Source: an uncultured bacterium (GTDB lineage Bacteria > Planctomycetota > UBA8742 > UBA2392). Taken from it: DNA of 64,000 bases. Under the pieces are notes generated by a model. It ran no database searches and was not told where the DNA came from. It saw nothing but the letters and a program-made list of their open reading frames with translations. Every line of letters begins with the position of its first letter. The first letter of the stretch is position 1. Shown here piece after piece: positions 1 to 7,826 of the stretch. Both the position numbers and the translations under genes were made by a program. The DNA is taken from assembly GCA_938014885.1 (NCBI GenBank), contig CALLQI010000023.1, forward strand, positions 1 through 64,000, in the 5' to 3' direction.

Positions 1-1
1 G

Positions 2-430
2 AACGCAAAGTCCACGGCCGAACTGATCCGCCAGTCCCGGGCCATGGAACAGGCGTCGGCTGAAGCGCCTGTCGAACCTGAAGCGCCGGTTGAAGCCGAA
101 GTGCCGGCTGAAGCTGAAGTGCCCGTTGAAGCTGAAACGCCGAGCGAAGCCGAAGTCCCGAGCGAAACACCGGCCGCAGAACCCGTGGCCGAAAAGCCCG
201 CGCAGAACAATCGCCGCATCCAGGATGACGAAATCTGGCAGCACCCGACAATGAGGCTGCCCGCCGCCGAATACATCCAAGCCTACGAAAAGTGGCAAAG
301 GCAAGGCGGCAAAGGCCCACCCCCAAGACCATCCCGCAAACTGCGAAGACACATACAACACAACGCCAACGCCAACCCAAGCTTCAAAGAGCTGCTGGAC
401 GTAGTAGCCATACAAACCAGCGGCCCGTAA
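2..430 (+). CDS. Glu/Pro/Ala-rich protein, 5'-truncated by the window edge
   Basis: The first ATG is at 44, but the same frame is open back to the first bases of the window, so the start is probably upstream and this is the C-terminal part. The visible N-terminal half is low complexity, with about seven short EAP/EAEVP-type repeats typical of an extended acidic linker. The C-terminal 75 residues are more ordered and basic: a block around RRIQDDEIWQHP, then a Lys/Arg/Pro segment and a short hydrophobic tail. I recognise no family or catalytic motif. The codon pattern fits a real gene, and the stop sits at the edge of the repeat mosaic that follows. The last 40 or so residues may have been altered by that junction. 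Confidence 0.55.
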   Translation, partial: NAKSTAELIRQSRAMEQASAEAPVEPEAPVEAEVPAEAEVPVEAETPSEAEVPSETPAAEPVAEKPAQNNRRIQDDEIWQHPTMRLPAAEYIQAYEKWQRQGGKGPPPRPSRKLRRHIQHNANANPSFKELLDVVAIQTSGP

Positions 431-480
431 CCCCATGTCGCGGCCGTCCCGGCAGCACATCGTCTGCCTTTGCACTTCAA

Positions 481-760
481 CGGCAACTGCAATCTCGCGC
501 AGAGGCGCAGAGGCGCAGAGAACTGCAACGGCGGGTTAACCACGGATTCACACGGAAAAACACGGATACCAGCAGAGCACCGGCCGAAAGGACGGGGACG
601 CCCGCCAACAGCGGGCGCACGGCAACTGCAATCTCGCGCAGAGGCGCAGAGTCGCAGAGAACGGCAACTGCGGGTTAACCACGGATTCACACGGATAAAC
701 ACGGATACCAGCAGAGCACCGGCCGAAAGGACGGGGACGCCCGCCAAAGGCGGGCGCACA
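481..760. repeat. Tandem imperfect 139-bp direct repeat (two copies)
   Basis: Copy 1 is 481-619 and copy 2 is 620 to about 760. Both begin CGGCAACTGCAATCTCGCGC and run in register through the CGCAGAG word, the GGATTCACACGG word, the AGCAGAGCACCGGCCGAAAG word and the CGCCCGCC hairpin. They differ by only a few substitutions and short indels, so the duplication is recent relative to decay of the rest of the mosaic. Confidence 0.85.
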
Positions 761-851
761 GCAACTGCTTTCTTAGTTCAACGGCTACGGCGTTCATCGC
801 GAAAAACAGCAGCCCGGAGCGCGATGACCACAGTTGCAGTTAAACCCAAAA

Positions 852-1060
852 GCAGTTGCAGTTCTCAGCGTCTCCGCGTCTCTGCGTGAGAACGCTGTTG
901 CCGTGTATCTACCCGTCGCTCGCGCTCCGGGCTCCTGTTCTTCGCCATGATGCAGTTGCCGTTAAACTCAAAAGCAGTTGCCGTTCTTCGTGGTTCTTCG
1001 TGGCCCTTAGTGGTTCCAAAGCAGTTGCCGTTCTCAGCGTCTCCGCGTCTCTGCGTGAGA
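852..1060. repeat. Inverted-orientation word pair, about 169 bp apart
   Basis: A block of about 40 bp beginning GCAGTTGC and containing CTCAGCGTCTCCGCGTCTCT occurs at 852-891 and again at 1021-1060. It is the reverse-complement orientation of the CGCAGAG words at 481-660. Between the copies lie TTCTTCGTGG words and a second copy of the GCGCTCCGGGCT segment also seen, inverted, near 810. Confidence 0.75.
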
Positions 1061-1285
1061 CCGTTGTTGCCCTTCTTCGTGGGAAGACGCAGTTGCTGTT
1101 CGCCCACTGTTGGCGGGGGTCCCTGGCCTGTCGGGCCCTTCTCGTGATGTCGTCCTTCGCTTGGGCTGTTTCAGGCCGGTGGCAGGGCGCTTAGTGCGGC
1201 CTTCAGTTCCGCGCCGCTCGCGTTGCCTGCACCAGAACTCCCTCCGCCGTAGCACTACTTCCGCCGGAACAGCTATGCTGTCCCC

Positions 1286-2344
1286 ATGCCCAACCTTGCC
1301 GAAGAGACTGTTCCTCCCGATGAACCTGCCTTGATTGCGCGGTTGATGGCTCAGAACCTGGCTTTGCTGGATGAGTCTGTGCGGCCGGTTCTTCGCGGGC
1401 AGCATCCCAAGCATCACGGCTGCGTGCGTGGCGAGTTTGTGGTTGCCGAGGGCCTTGATGCTTCGCTTCGGCATGGCTTGTTTGCTTCTCCCGGGCGCTT
1501 TCCGGCTTTGATCCGGTTCAGCAACGGGGCCGCCATGGATGACCGCAAAGGTGATGCCCATGGCATGGCAATAAAACTCTTCGACGTGCCCGGCGACAAA
1601 CTGCTTGAGCCCGGCGATACCCATGACTTCGTGCTCATCGACCACCCGGTATTTTTCGCGCGCGATGTGGCCGGGTATGTCGAGCTGTTCGAGGCGCTGC
1701 TGAAGGCCAAGCGCTCGATCCTGCCCAAGCTGGCGTTCTTTCTGCCGCGCATGATCGCCGAAATGGGGCACGTGTACCTCACACACCTGCACAACCACCC
1801 GGCTGAAATGGCCATCATGCGCGCCATGATTTCCAAACACCCCGATTCGCCGCTGGAGCTGCGCTACTGGAGCACGACACCTTATCGGCTGGGGCCGCAC
1901 GCCGTGCACTGGTCCGTGCAGCCCGATGCAACGCTGCTGCGCAAAGTAGACCCGCAGAATTCACCCGACAAATTGCGGCTGGCCCTGGCCGAGCAACTGG
2001 CAAACGGTGAGGCCGCTTTCGACTTCATGGCCCAGTTGCAGACCGACCCGGTGGCAATGCCAATCGAAGACCCCACGCAGGAGTGGCCGGAGTCGCGCTC
2101 AGAGTGGGTGAAGCTGGCCACACTGAAGCTGCCAAGCCAGAAGCCCGACACGCCGGCACTGATGGAATTCTGCGAGCACCTGAGCTTCAACCCCTGGCGC
2201 TGCATAGAAGAACACCGCCCACTAGGCGGAGTGAACCGCGCCCGCAAAGCCATCTACGAAGGAATCACCCGCCGCCGCCACAGGCTGAACGAGAAGCCAA
2301 CGGCCGAGCCAAGCTTGAAAGACTTCCAAGCGCTGTGGGAATAG
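1286..2344 (+). CDS. Small catalase-family heme protein
   Basis: The 352-residue product resembles the short catalase-related (SrpA-like) branch rather than full-length catalases of 480 or more residues. Visible landmarks are a distal-His segment HHGCVRGEF (His43/44), RFSN at 77-80, DAHGMAIKLFDVPG, and DFVLIDHPVFFARD, which matches the catalase asparagine/HPVFF loop. RYWSTTPYRLG carries Tyr194 in the place of the proximal heme ligand. The expected role is heme-dependent peroxide or organic hydroperoxide breakdown. No signal peptide is seen, so it is probably cytoplasmic. The ATG at 1286 is chosen because similarity begins soon after it; no strong ribosome-binding site is visible. It stands alone between two repeat stretches. 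Confidence 0.85.
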   Translation: MPNLAEETVPPDEPALIARLMAQNLALLDESVRPVLRGQHPKHHGCVRGEFVVAEGLDASLRHGLFASPGRFPALIRFSNGAAMDDRKGDAHGMAIKLFDVPGDKLLEPGDTHDFVLIDHPVFFARDVAGYVELFEALLKAKRSILPKLAFFLPRMIAEMGHVYLTHLHNHPAEMAIMRAMISKHPDSPLELRYWSTTPYRLGPHAVHWSVQPDATLLRKVDPQNSPDKLRLALAEQLANGEAAFDFMAQLQTDPVAMPIEDPTQEWPESRSEWVKLATLKLPSQKPDTPALMEFCEHLSFNPWRCIEEHRPLGGVNRARKAIYEGITRRRHRLNEKPTAEPSLKDFQALWE

Positions 2345-2466
2345 CGGGAGCGCTGGCATCCCGCCGGCACGTGTTGCAGGCTCCCAGCCTGCATTCCCGC
2401 GCGGCCTCCGGCCCGCGGGGGCGTCACGGCAACTGCATGCGGACCGGAGGTCCACATCACTTACGG
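2345..2466. repeat. Decayed word-type repeat between convergent genes
   Basis: The 122 bp contain GGCATCCCGCCGGCACGTGT, GCAGGCTCCCAGCCTGC, a GCGGCCTCCGGCCCGC palindrome and one more GGCAACTGC spacer. The first two are GC-rich words with internal dyad symmetry, different from the 431-1285 set but sharing its spacer. No gene is supported. Confidence 0.6.
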
Positions 2467-2814
2467 CTATGTCTTCAGCCATTGGTATGCGGTGTAGGCT
2501 ATGCCGGCCGCGTACAGGGCTCCGAAGATTGTCTTGTTGTGCTTGGCCAGCCAGCGGGGCAGGTAGATGTCGAAATTGGGTTCGCGATCGCTGGTGTAGC
2601 GGGCGGCCACGGCGGTGAGCGGGCAGCTCAAACGATTGAGCATGAGAATCACCACCTCAATGAACACCACCGCCACCAGAACTGCGGCGGCGCGCGGGTA
2701 ACCAAGCCCGGCCACGATGGGAATGGCGACCACGCACCCGGCGAACCAGGCCCAGATGATGGTGTGCAGCAGCTTTACCCGGCGCAGGGCCGAAGGGTTG
2801 GTGGTTTCTGTCAT
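2467..2814 (-). CDS. Small integral membrane protein with CPLT motif
   Basis: A 115-residue product if started at the ATG at 2814 (MTETTNPSALRRV). The longer upstream frame is low complexity and overlaps the divergent gene's control region, so I reject it. Two strong hydrophobic segments lie at about 14-37 and 40-60, followed by NRLSCPLTAV, a polar segment, and a third hydrophobic segment at about 93-110. The N-terminal basic stretch predicts a cytoplasmic N-terminus. The CPLT motif after a membrane helix is reminiscent of DUF2784-type proteins, but the resemblance is slight. Function unknown. Confidence 0.65.
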   Translation of the reverse strand: MTETTNPSALRRVKLLHTIIWAWFAGCVVAIPIVAGLGYPRAAAVLVAVVFIEVVILMLNRLSCPLTAVAARYTSDREPNFDIYLPRWLAKHNKTIFGALYAAGIAYTAYQWLKT

Positions 2815-2943
2815 GGCAGACCGTTGTGTGACCGCTGCAACTTTAGCATGGCTCGCGGCCCCGCGCTCCGGGCCGAGTCGCCGGTCGGGGTTGTCTGCAT
2901 TGGTGACGGGCTCTAGATTGTTGTCAACGCAACGGGGGCCTGC

Positions 2944-3561
2944 ATGAATATGCTGCTTGAGATCGGATCGGGCGTCGTCGCTGGTGGCGTCGCGCTGGTC
3001 GTCGTCATTATCGTCGTCGTTGTCGTCGTCGCACTGAAGGGCAAGGGTGCCGCCCCGGCCCAGCCCGCAACACCGCCCGCACCGGCCCAGCCGGCTGCTC
3101 CGCCGCAGCCTCCGGCACAAGCCGCACAGGCCGCCCCAGCGGCACCGGCCGCCGCGCCCCGGCCTGAGCCCGCGGCGATTGCGCCTTCGCCCCCAACCGC
3201 CGAAATGCTGCGCCCGGCCACCGATGGCGTGCCGGCGCTCGCGGCCTCCGAAACCGGCATGACGCCGATGCTGGCCGAGCCCGAAATGGGCCTCGACGCT
3301 ATGGGTGAAGACCTGCCCCGCATCGGCACCGGCGAATCACCCGCACTGTCCGACGCACCCGCGCGCTACCGCACGGCGGCAGCACAGGCGCTGAAGCAGG
3401 CCATCGACACCATGGCCTGCCCGAAGTGCGGCGCGCCAACCTTTGTGGGCATGGAAACGCCGCAGGAAGTTGGCGCCGACGGCATGGCCATGTTCAAGCT
3501 GGAAGGACGCTGCGGTGCTTGCGGCCACAAAACGCAGGTGATCGACATGCGCGTGGGCTAG
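2944..3561 (+). CDS. Membrane-anchored protein with C-terminal zinc ribbon
   Basis: The 205-residue product has a single very hydrophobic, Val-rich membrane helix at about 10-31. A long Ala/Pro-rich linker follows (about 35-80), then an ordered C-terminal domain with CPKCG near residue 159 and CGACG near 192. Four cysteines in two CxxC pairs 33 residues apart form a zinc-ribbon knuckle. The topology puts a metal-binding head on a flexible stalk. No enzyme motif is visible and I do not recognise the family. It diverges from the CPLT membrane protein, so the short gap at 2815-2943 must hold both promoters. Confidence 0.7.
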   Translation: MNMLLEIGSGVVAGGVALVVVIIVVVVVVALKGKGAAPAQPATPPAPAQPAAPPQPPAQAAQAAPAAPAAAPRPEPAAIAPSPPTAEMLRPATDGVPALAASETGMTPMLAEPEMGLDAMGEDLPRIGTGESPALSDAPARYRTAAAQALKQAIDTMACPKCGAPTFVGMETPQEVGADGMAMFKLEGRCGACGHKTQVIDMRVG

Positions 3562-3721
3562 AGCATTTTCGGCTTGCCTGTACCGGCCTTTACGCGCGGC
3601 GGACTTCGCATCTCTTCGTCCCGCTACCTCAGCGTGGCCTCCAGCCACGCCTGCGTCCGCGCTCCTTGATCTGCTCGTCCGGCGCTGCGCAAAGGCTCGG
3701 TCCATTCAATCCGAAAAAGCT

Positions 3722-5383
3722 CTAGATCAGCCGCAATGCTGCCCGCAACTCGGGCCCTTCGTGGTCGCGCATGCGGGCGATGCACTCGTGCAATTCGCTC
3801 CGCCACGATGCTTCATCCTGCGAACCTGAAGTCGCGTGCACGCCCTCAAGCAGGAACCACGGGTCCGGCCGCAACATGCGGGTGCGCGAGGCCGTGACGA
3901 CCTCGCGGGCTTCCTCATGCAGGCATGATTCGCGGAAGGTGCGTGCCTGCCATGCCACGAGCCGCACGAAGACGGGGTCAGCATCTTTGTCCAGGATGGC
4001 CTGTGCTTCTGTGAACTTCTCGCGTGCGGTCTTCTGGTCGTCGCGCAGCCAGCAGACCCGGGCAAGCAGAACGGTGCAAATGGCGCGGCTCTGATCGTAA
4101 TCGCGAGGCGCCTCGGCGGGATCGACCCTTTGCGCAAGCAGGTCATTGGCCCGTTCTACCGCCAAGTCGAGTCGTCCCAGCAACATCGCGGCTTCAGCTT
4201 CGTGGGCCCGATAATCACGCCGGTTGCTGAGCGCGTATGCGTGGCGCGCCGCCGCCAGCGATTCCTCGGCGCGCCCGAGCGTGTTGCACAGCGGCACGAG
4301 CAGGTCCGGAATCGCCTGCTGCTCGCGGATGCTGCCAGACTCACGCGCCTGGCCGATCAGCGCCTGAAGCGTCTCATAGGCCCGGCCGTACTCGCCCTGC
4401 GCGCGCGCGAACTGGGCCGATTGAAACGTAGCCGCAATCAGCAGGCGCGTGTGGCCGACTTGGCGCGCCAAACTGATACAGCGATCCAGCAGCGGGCGCG
4501 CGTGGGCGACACCATGAAGCTGCCAGGCGGCGAGGCTGTAGTTCAGCAGGCCCACGGCCTCCATCCACTGGTTGCCTTCGGATGCAGCGGCCTCGACGAC
4601 TTCGCGCGCGCAGGCCTCGGCCTCGCGCAGGTCGCCGAAATTGATCAGGGCCACGGCCATCACGTTGCGGGCCTGCGCAAGTTCGTCGGCGAGGCCGGCC
4701 TCGCGGGCCAGCTCAATGGCGCGCTGCGTGGCTTCGCGCCAGTGCGGGTCGGTGGTCGAAACCAACAACTGCCCGATCAGGCGCGAGGCCATGACGTGGG
4801 TAGCGCTGCCGTGCGGGGCGGTGCGGGCGGCTTCATCCAGCGCGGTGCGGGCCGCTGGATAGTCACCGATCAGCAGCAGCGCGCTGCCGTGAAGCGCCAG
4901 GGCCTCAGGTACCAGCCCGGGCGCATGGCGGCGGGCAGCATCGGCGGCTTGTCTGGACGCGTCAAGGGCGGCGGCCTTGTCAGCGGCGCGGATGCATGCT
5001 TCGGCCAGCCTGACCAGCGCGCTGGCACGGTCGGCGCCTGATGCCAGCGGGTGATCGGCGCGGCGCTTCCAGCAGACGCGGTTGGCGGCGTGGTCGAACT
5101 GGCGCTTGTGGTATTGCGCGGCCACGGGCAGCCACTGGTACTCGATGCCCGAGGCAGCGGCCGCCAGCTCGGGCTCTGCCTCCGAGGCCAGCGCGCCGTG
5201 GAATACCACTTCGGTGGCAAGCGCATCGGCATGTTCGGTTGAGGCCGCCTGGGCCATCGCCTGCCAGGCATGCGCGGCCATGGCATGCAGGCCGGCGCGT
5301 TCGGATGGCATGTGCAGGTTGTAGGCCACGTCGCGCATGAGCGCGTGGCGAAACAGGTACTCGGACTCAGCGGAGTTCTGCAC
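3722..5383 (-). CDS. TPR-rich protein resembling the C-terminal half of signalling ATPases
   Basis: The 553-residue product opens with EYLFRHALMRDVAYNLHMPS. That is the signature found just after the AAA-type ATPase domain in large cyclase/kinase/LuxR-type ATPases (FRHALxRDxAY). The rest is helical TPR-like repeats with many Ala-rich helices, such as LALHGSALLLIGDYPAARTA. The usual N-terminal P-loop ATPase is missing here: the upstream 26 bp lead straight into the stop of the ferritin-like gene. The start is a GTG at 5383. It is either a stand-alone TPR adaptor or a remnant of a larger protein. It is probably last in a minus-strand run beginning near 8993. Confidence 0.7.
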   Translation of the reverse strand: MQNSAESEYLFRHALMRDVAYNLHMPSERAGLHAMAAHAWQAMAQAASTEHADALATEVVFHGALASEAEPELAAAASGIEYQWLPVAAQYHKRQFDHAANRVCWKRRADHPLASGADRASALVRLAEACIRAADKAAALDASRQAADAARRHAPGLVPEALALHGSALLLIGDYPAARTALDEAARTAPHGSATHVMASRLIGQLLVSTTDPHWREATQRAIELAREAGLADELAQARNVMAVALINFGDLREAEACAREVVEAAASEGNQWMEAVGLLNYSLAAWQLHGVAHARPLLDRCISLARQVGHTRLLIAATFQSAQFARAQGEYGRAYETLQALIGQARESGSIREQQAIPDLLVPLCNTLGRAEESLAAARHAYALSNRRDYRAHEAEAAMLLGRLDLAVERANDLLAQRVDPAEAPRDYDQSRAICTVLLARVCWLRDDQKTAREKFTEAQAILDKDADPVFVRLVAWQARTFRESCLHEEAREVVTASRTRMLRPDPWFLLEGVHATSGSQDEASWRSELHECIARMRDHEGPELRAALRLI

Positions 5384-5408
5384 CGCGCCATGATAGCGCC
5401 GCGGTGGA

Positions 5409-6662
5409 TTACATGAAGTTCGGCGTGTGCAGGTCGCTCAGCGTCTGGGCCTGCGTCGGCGTGAAACCCGCGTTCAGCAGGCGCTTGACGCGGTTTGTGT
5501 GCATCACATCCATCAGTTCGCGGAACTTGTTGTGGCCGCGCGAGACGGCTTCCGGGTTGGTACCGCCGGCGGCGAGGATCGTGAGGCTGTCCTGCACCGC
5601 ATACGGCACACCACCGACTCCGGCCAGCGTTGCGCTGCGCTTGCGCACGGCGGCCTCGAGCCGCGCGTACATGGTTGGGTCGTGCTTCAGCGCGTGCTTG
5701 ACGTGGCTCATGCCGAAGTGGACGTGGCGGGTTTCATCGTTGCGGGCGCGGCGGACGATATCGGCGGTGACTTCATCGGGCGCGTGCTCTTCGATGTAGC
5801 GCAGCAGGTCAAGGAAAGTGCCTTCGCCCAGCACGCTCAGCAGGAAGGCGGCCTCGGTGAAGTCTTCGAGCATCAGCAGGCTGTGCAGGCTGGCGCTGGT
5901 GGTGGCGTGGCTGATGCCGACCCCGCCGCCGCCCACGCGCGCGCGCTTGAGGAAGACGTCGATGTGCCGGGCCTCGTCCATCAGTTGCGTGGACAGGAAC
6001 TGCCCGACTTCCACATAGTGCGGGTGCAGCCGCGCGATGAAACGCGACGGCACGTACAGCGCCGACAGCTCGTTCTCGGCCAGGAACGTGAATATCTGCC
6101 CCACGGCGCGCTGCAGCGCGCGCGGCAGCGGCTTCAGCTTGTCCCAGGCGATGTCGCGTTCACCGTTCCACTGTGCGGCCACGGCCTGGTCGTAAAGCTC
6201 GGCCACGTCGGGCGGCGCGGCGTGGTCGAGGTCGTTGATCCGAAACGCGTAGACGGGCCCCCCCGGCTCAACCATGGCGCCGCGCGGGGCAAAGCCCGTG
6301 CCCGGGTCGGCATGGGCCGGGAAGGGCACTTGGGCGAGCATGGCGGCGGCATCAAGCCGGCCATCGACCGGGGCGAGGTTCAGCCCGTCTTCCAATGTGC
6401 CGCGCGCGTGGCCGAGCCCGCCTTTGCGAAGCAGCAAGCGCAGGCCGCCGGGTTGGGCGTCGGATTCAATCAACTCGTGATGTTCGACCTTGCACCAGGT
6501 GCTGAAGTCGTCGGGCGCGCTGGCTTGACGGGTCAATACCGCGAGCACACCACCCGGCTGAAGCAGGTCCAAAGCCGGCCGCACAAGCGCCAGCATGCCC
6601 CCGCCAAAGGGAAGGTCGCCGGTATCAATGGCTACGGCGGCGCTGACGTTGTTATGGTTCAT
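5409..6662 (-). CDS. TusA-like domain fused to ferritin-like di-iron protein
   Basis: The N-terminal 80 residues (IDTGDLPFGGGMLALVRPAL, then GGVLAVLTRQ) have the pattern of a TusA/SirA-type domain, but the usual catalytic CPxP is replaced by LPFGGG. A linker of about 100 residues follows. Then comes a helical di-iron domain with ENELSALYVPSRF, DEARH, EDFTEAAFLL and NDETRH, the two E..ExxH-like sets expected of ferritin-like oxidases. The pairing suggests a redox or oxygenase role rather than sulfur transfer. The 417-residue length fits a two-domain protein. No signal peptide is seen. It lies 57 bp downstream of the antitoxin-like gene and 25 bp upstream of the TPR gene. Confidence 0.7.
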   Translation of the reverse strand: MNHNNVSAAVAIDTGDLPFGGGMLALVRPALDLLQPGGVLAVLTRQASAPDDFSTWCKVEHHELIESDAQPGGLRLLLRKGGLGHARGTLEDGLNLAPVDGRLDAAAMLAQVPFPAHADPGTGFAPRGAMVEPGGPVYAFRINDLDHAAPPDVAELYDQAVAAQWNGERDIAWDKLKPLPRALQRAVGQIFTFLAENELSALYVPSRFIARLHPHYVEVGQFLSTQLMDEARHIDVFLKRARVGGGGVGISHATTSASLHSLLMLEDFTEAAFLLSVLGEGTFLDLLRYIEEHAPDEVTADIVRRARNDETRHVHFGMSHVKHALKHDPTMYARLEAAVRKRSATLAGVGGVPYAVQDSLTILAAGGTNPEAVSRGHNKFRELMDVMHTNRVKRLLNAGFTPTQAQTLSDLHTPNFM

Positions 6663-6719
6663 CAGACTTCATCCAAGCGCTGGGATGGCGCGAACCATGC
6701 ACAACTGAAAGCACAGCCT

Positions 6720-6938
6720 TCATGCCGATTCCTCGCGCAACTCGGCGAGGACTTCCTTCCACGGGCGGCCCTTCGAGCCGTGTTTTCGGAACTCGGCCAT
6801 GCGCTGCTCAATCAGCCGGAGTTCCCACTCTGGCACGGGCAGGTCTTGCTCCGCGCGCAGGCTCTCCCACACCTGCTCAAGCAATCGCAGCTTCTCTTCG
6901 CGGCTAAGCTTGGCCAACTCTTCGGATGTGACACCCAT
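6720..6938 (-). CDS. Orphan addiction-module antitoxin-like protein
   Basis: The 72-residue product (start MGVTSEELAKL at 6938) follows the pattern of the putative addiction module component family (TIGR02574): LSREEKLRLLEQVWESL, PVPEWELRLIEQRMAEF, then G..RPWKEVLAEL. In that family it normally precedes a RelE/ParE toxin gene. Here the next 57 bp downstream hold no gene and the next frame is the ferritin-like protein, so no toxin is present. It may be solitary, domesticated, or act as a small regulator. A slightly longer start (16 residues more) is possible but overlaps the PhnD-like gene's stop. Confidence 0.7.
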   Translation of the reverse strand: MGVTSEELAKLSREEKLRLLEQVWESLRAEQDLPVPEWELRLIEQRMAEFRKHGSKGRPWKEVLAELREESA

Positions 6939-6979
6939 GAAGGCCTCCGGCGTAAGTCTACAACTCCCGCACCCGGCAC

Positions 6980-7789
6980 CTACCACCCCTGCTGTTCATC
7001 CAGCGCTGCCGTCAGGCTTGCGTAGCCTTCTTCGCGGGGCGGCATCCATTGCTTCAGGCCCTCCAGCTCGAGGATTCGGCGGTGTTCCGGGTTCTCCCAC
7101 TTCATGGCGAACAGGCCGCGCTTGAAGGCCTCAACCTTTGACGCGTCAAGACTCGGCAGCGCGTCGAACATGCAGTGGTCGAACCCCGGCGTGGTCCACA
7201 GCACTTCCAGCTTGCGGGTGTCCACGCGGCCGGCTGCCTGTTCCATGACCCAGATCAGGTCGCCTACGGTGCCCGCGTGCGCCGGCCCGTCGTGCAGGGC
7301 CTTCAGCACGTCAAGCTCGCTGGTGCCGGTGTCACCGTGTTTGCCCACGTCGGTGTCAAAGGCCATCAACTTGACACTTGACGCGTCAATGCCCTGCTGC
7401 TTCAGGAAGTGCAGCGGCAGGATCCGCGCCTGGGTGCTGTCGCGGCTGCCGACCGCCAGCGTTTTGCCCTTGAGGTCAGCCAGTGTGCGGATGCCAGCAT
7501 CCTTGCGCACGATGACGCGTGACTTGAAGTCGCGGTCACTGTCGCGCATGCCCAGGCTGATCGACTTGCCGCCCGTCCGCTTGCGCACCCGCACGTGCGC
7601 CAGCGGCGTGTTCCAGGCAATGTCGATGTGGCCGGCCAGCAGCGACTCGACCTGCCGCTCGTAATTGCTGAACAGGCAGAAGTCCATCGGCACGCCCTGC
7701 TTCTGGAAGTGCGTACGGATGCCCTCCCAGATCGGGACGACCTTGGCGTCGTAGGCGACGGCACCCAGCAGAATTGTGTTGTCCGGCAT
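6980..7789 (-). CDS. PhnD-like phosphate/phosphonate-type periplasmic-binding fold protein
   Basis: The 269-residue product (start MPDNTILLGAVAY at 7789) follows the PhnD/type 2 binding-protein pattern: early beta strand with GAVAYDAKVVPIWEG, then LLAGHIDIAWNTPLAHV, SRVIVRKDAGI, LADLKGKTLAVGSRDS and GTVGDLIWVME. No signal peptide or lipobox is visible at this start and no permease or ATPase genes lie nearby. It may be a cytosolic ligand-binding protein rather than a transporter component. An upstream start would overlap the acyl-CoA dehydrogenase-like gene. The 37-bp spacing suggests co-transcription with that gene. Confidence 0.75.
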   Translation of the reverse strand: MPDNTILLGAVAYDAKVVPIWEGIRTHFQKQGVPMDFCLFSNYERQVESLLAGHIDIAWNTPLAHVRVRKRTGGKSISLGMRDSDRDFKSRVIVRKDAGIRTLADLKGKTLAVGSRDSTQARILPLHFLKQQGIDASSVKLMAFDTDVGKHGDTGTSELDVLKALHDGPAHAGTVGDLIWVMEQAAGRVDTRKLEVLWTTPGFDHCMFDALPSLDASKVEAFKRGLFAMKWENPEHRRILELEGLKQWMPPREEGYASLTAALDEQQGW

Positions 7790-7826
7790 GCTTGGCCTTT
7801 CGTGTGCGGTTGCGTACAGCACAGTC

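Larger units (their letters stand above)
431..1285. repeat. Intergenic mosaic of short repeated 'words'
   Basis: This 855-bp stretch has no credible gene. It is built from a few recurring words: AACCACGGATTCACACGGAT, CGCAGAGGCGCAGAG, TTCTTCGTGG/CCCTTAGTGG, and a GC-rich hairpin word (CGCCCGCCAACAGCGGGCG). They are separated by GGCAACTGC or its complement GCAGTTGCC. The first half carries the words in one orientation, and from about 790 onward they appear reverse-complemented. Apparent reading frames here differ by strand and carry low-complexity Arg/Ser-rich peptides, so I treat them as spurious. Similar words are, to my knowledge, scattered through intergenic DNA of planctomycete and verrucomicrobial genomes; their origin is unclear. 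Confidence 0.8.

Noticed and set aside
283..1194. Several overlapping reading frames on both strands in the repeat mosaic
   Set aside because: They translate the repeated words into Arg/Ser-rich low-complexity peptides in several frames at once and lack ribosome-binding sites. They are by-products of the repeats.
431..1285. CRISPR array
   Set aside because: Repeats are of mixed lengths and orientations without unique spacers of constant size, and no cas genes are present.
6663..6719. Toxin gene paired with the antitoxin-like protein
   Set aside because: Only 57 bp are available downstream and no frame of toxin length starts there.
5427..7025. Long plus-strand open frame opposite the ferritin-like gene
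   Set aside because: Antisense shadow caused by high GC; the minus-strand frame has recognisable domain motifs.
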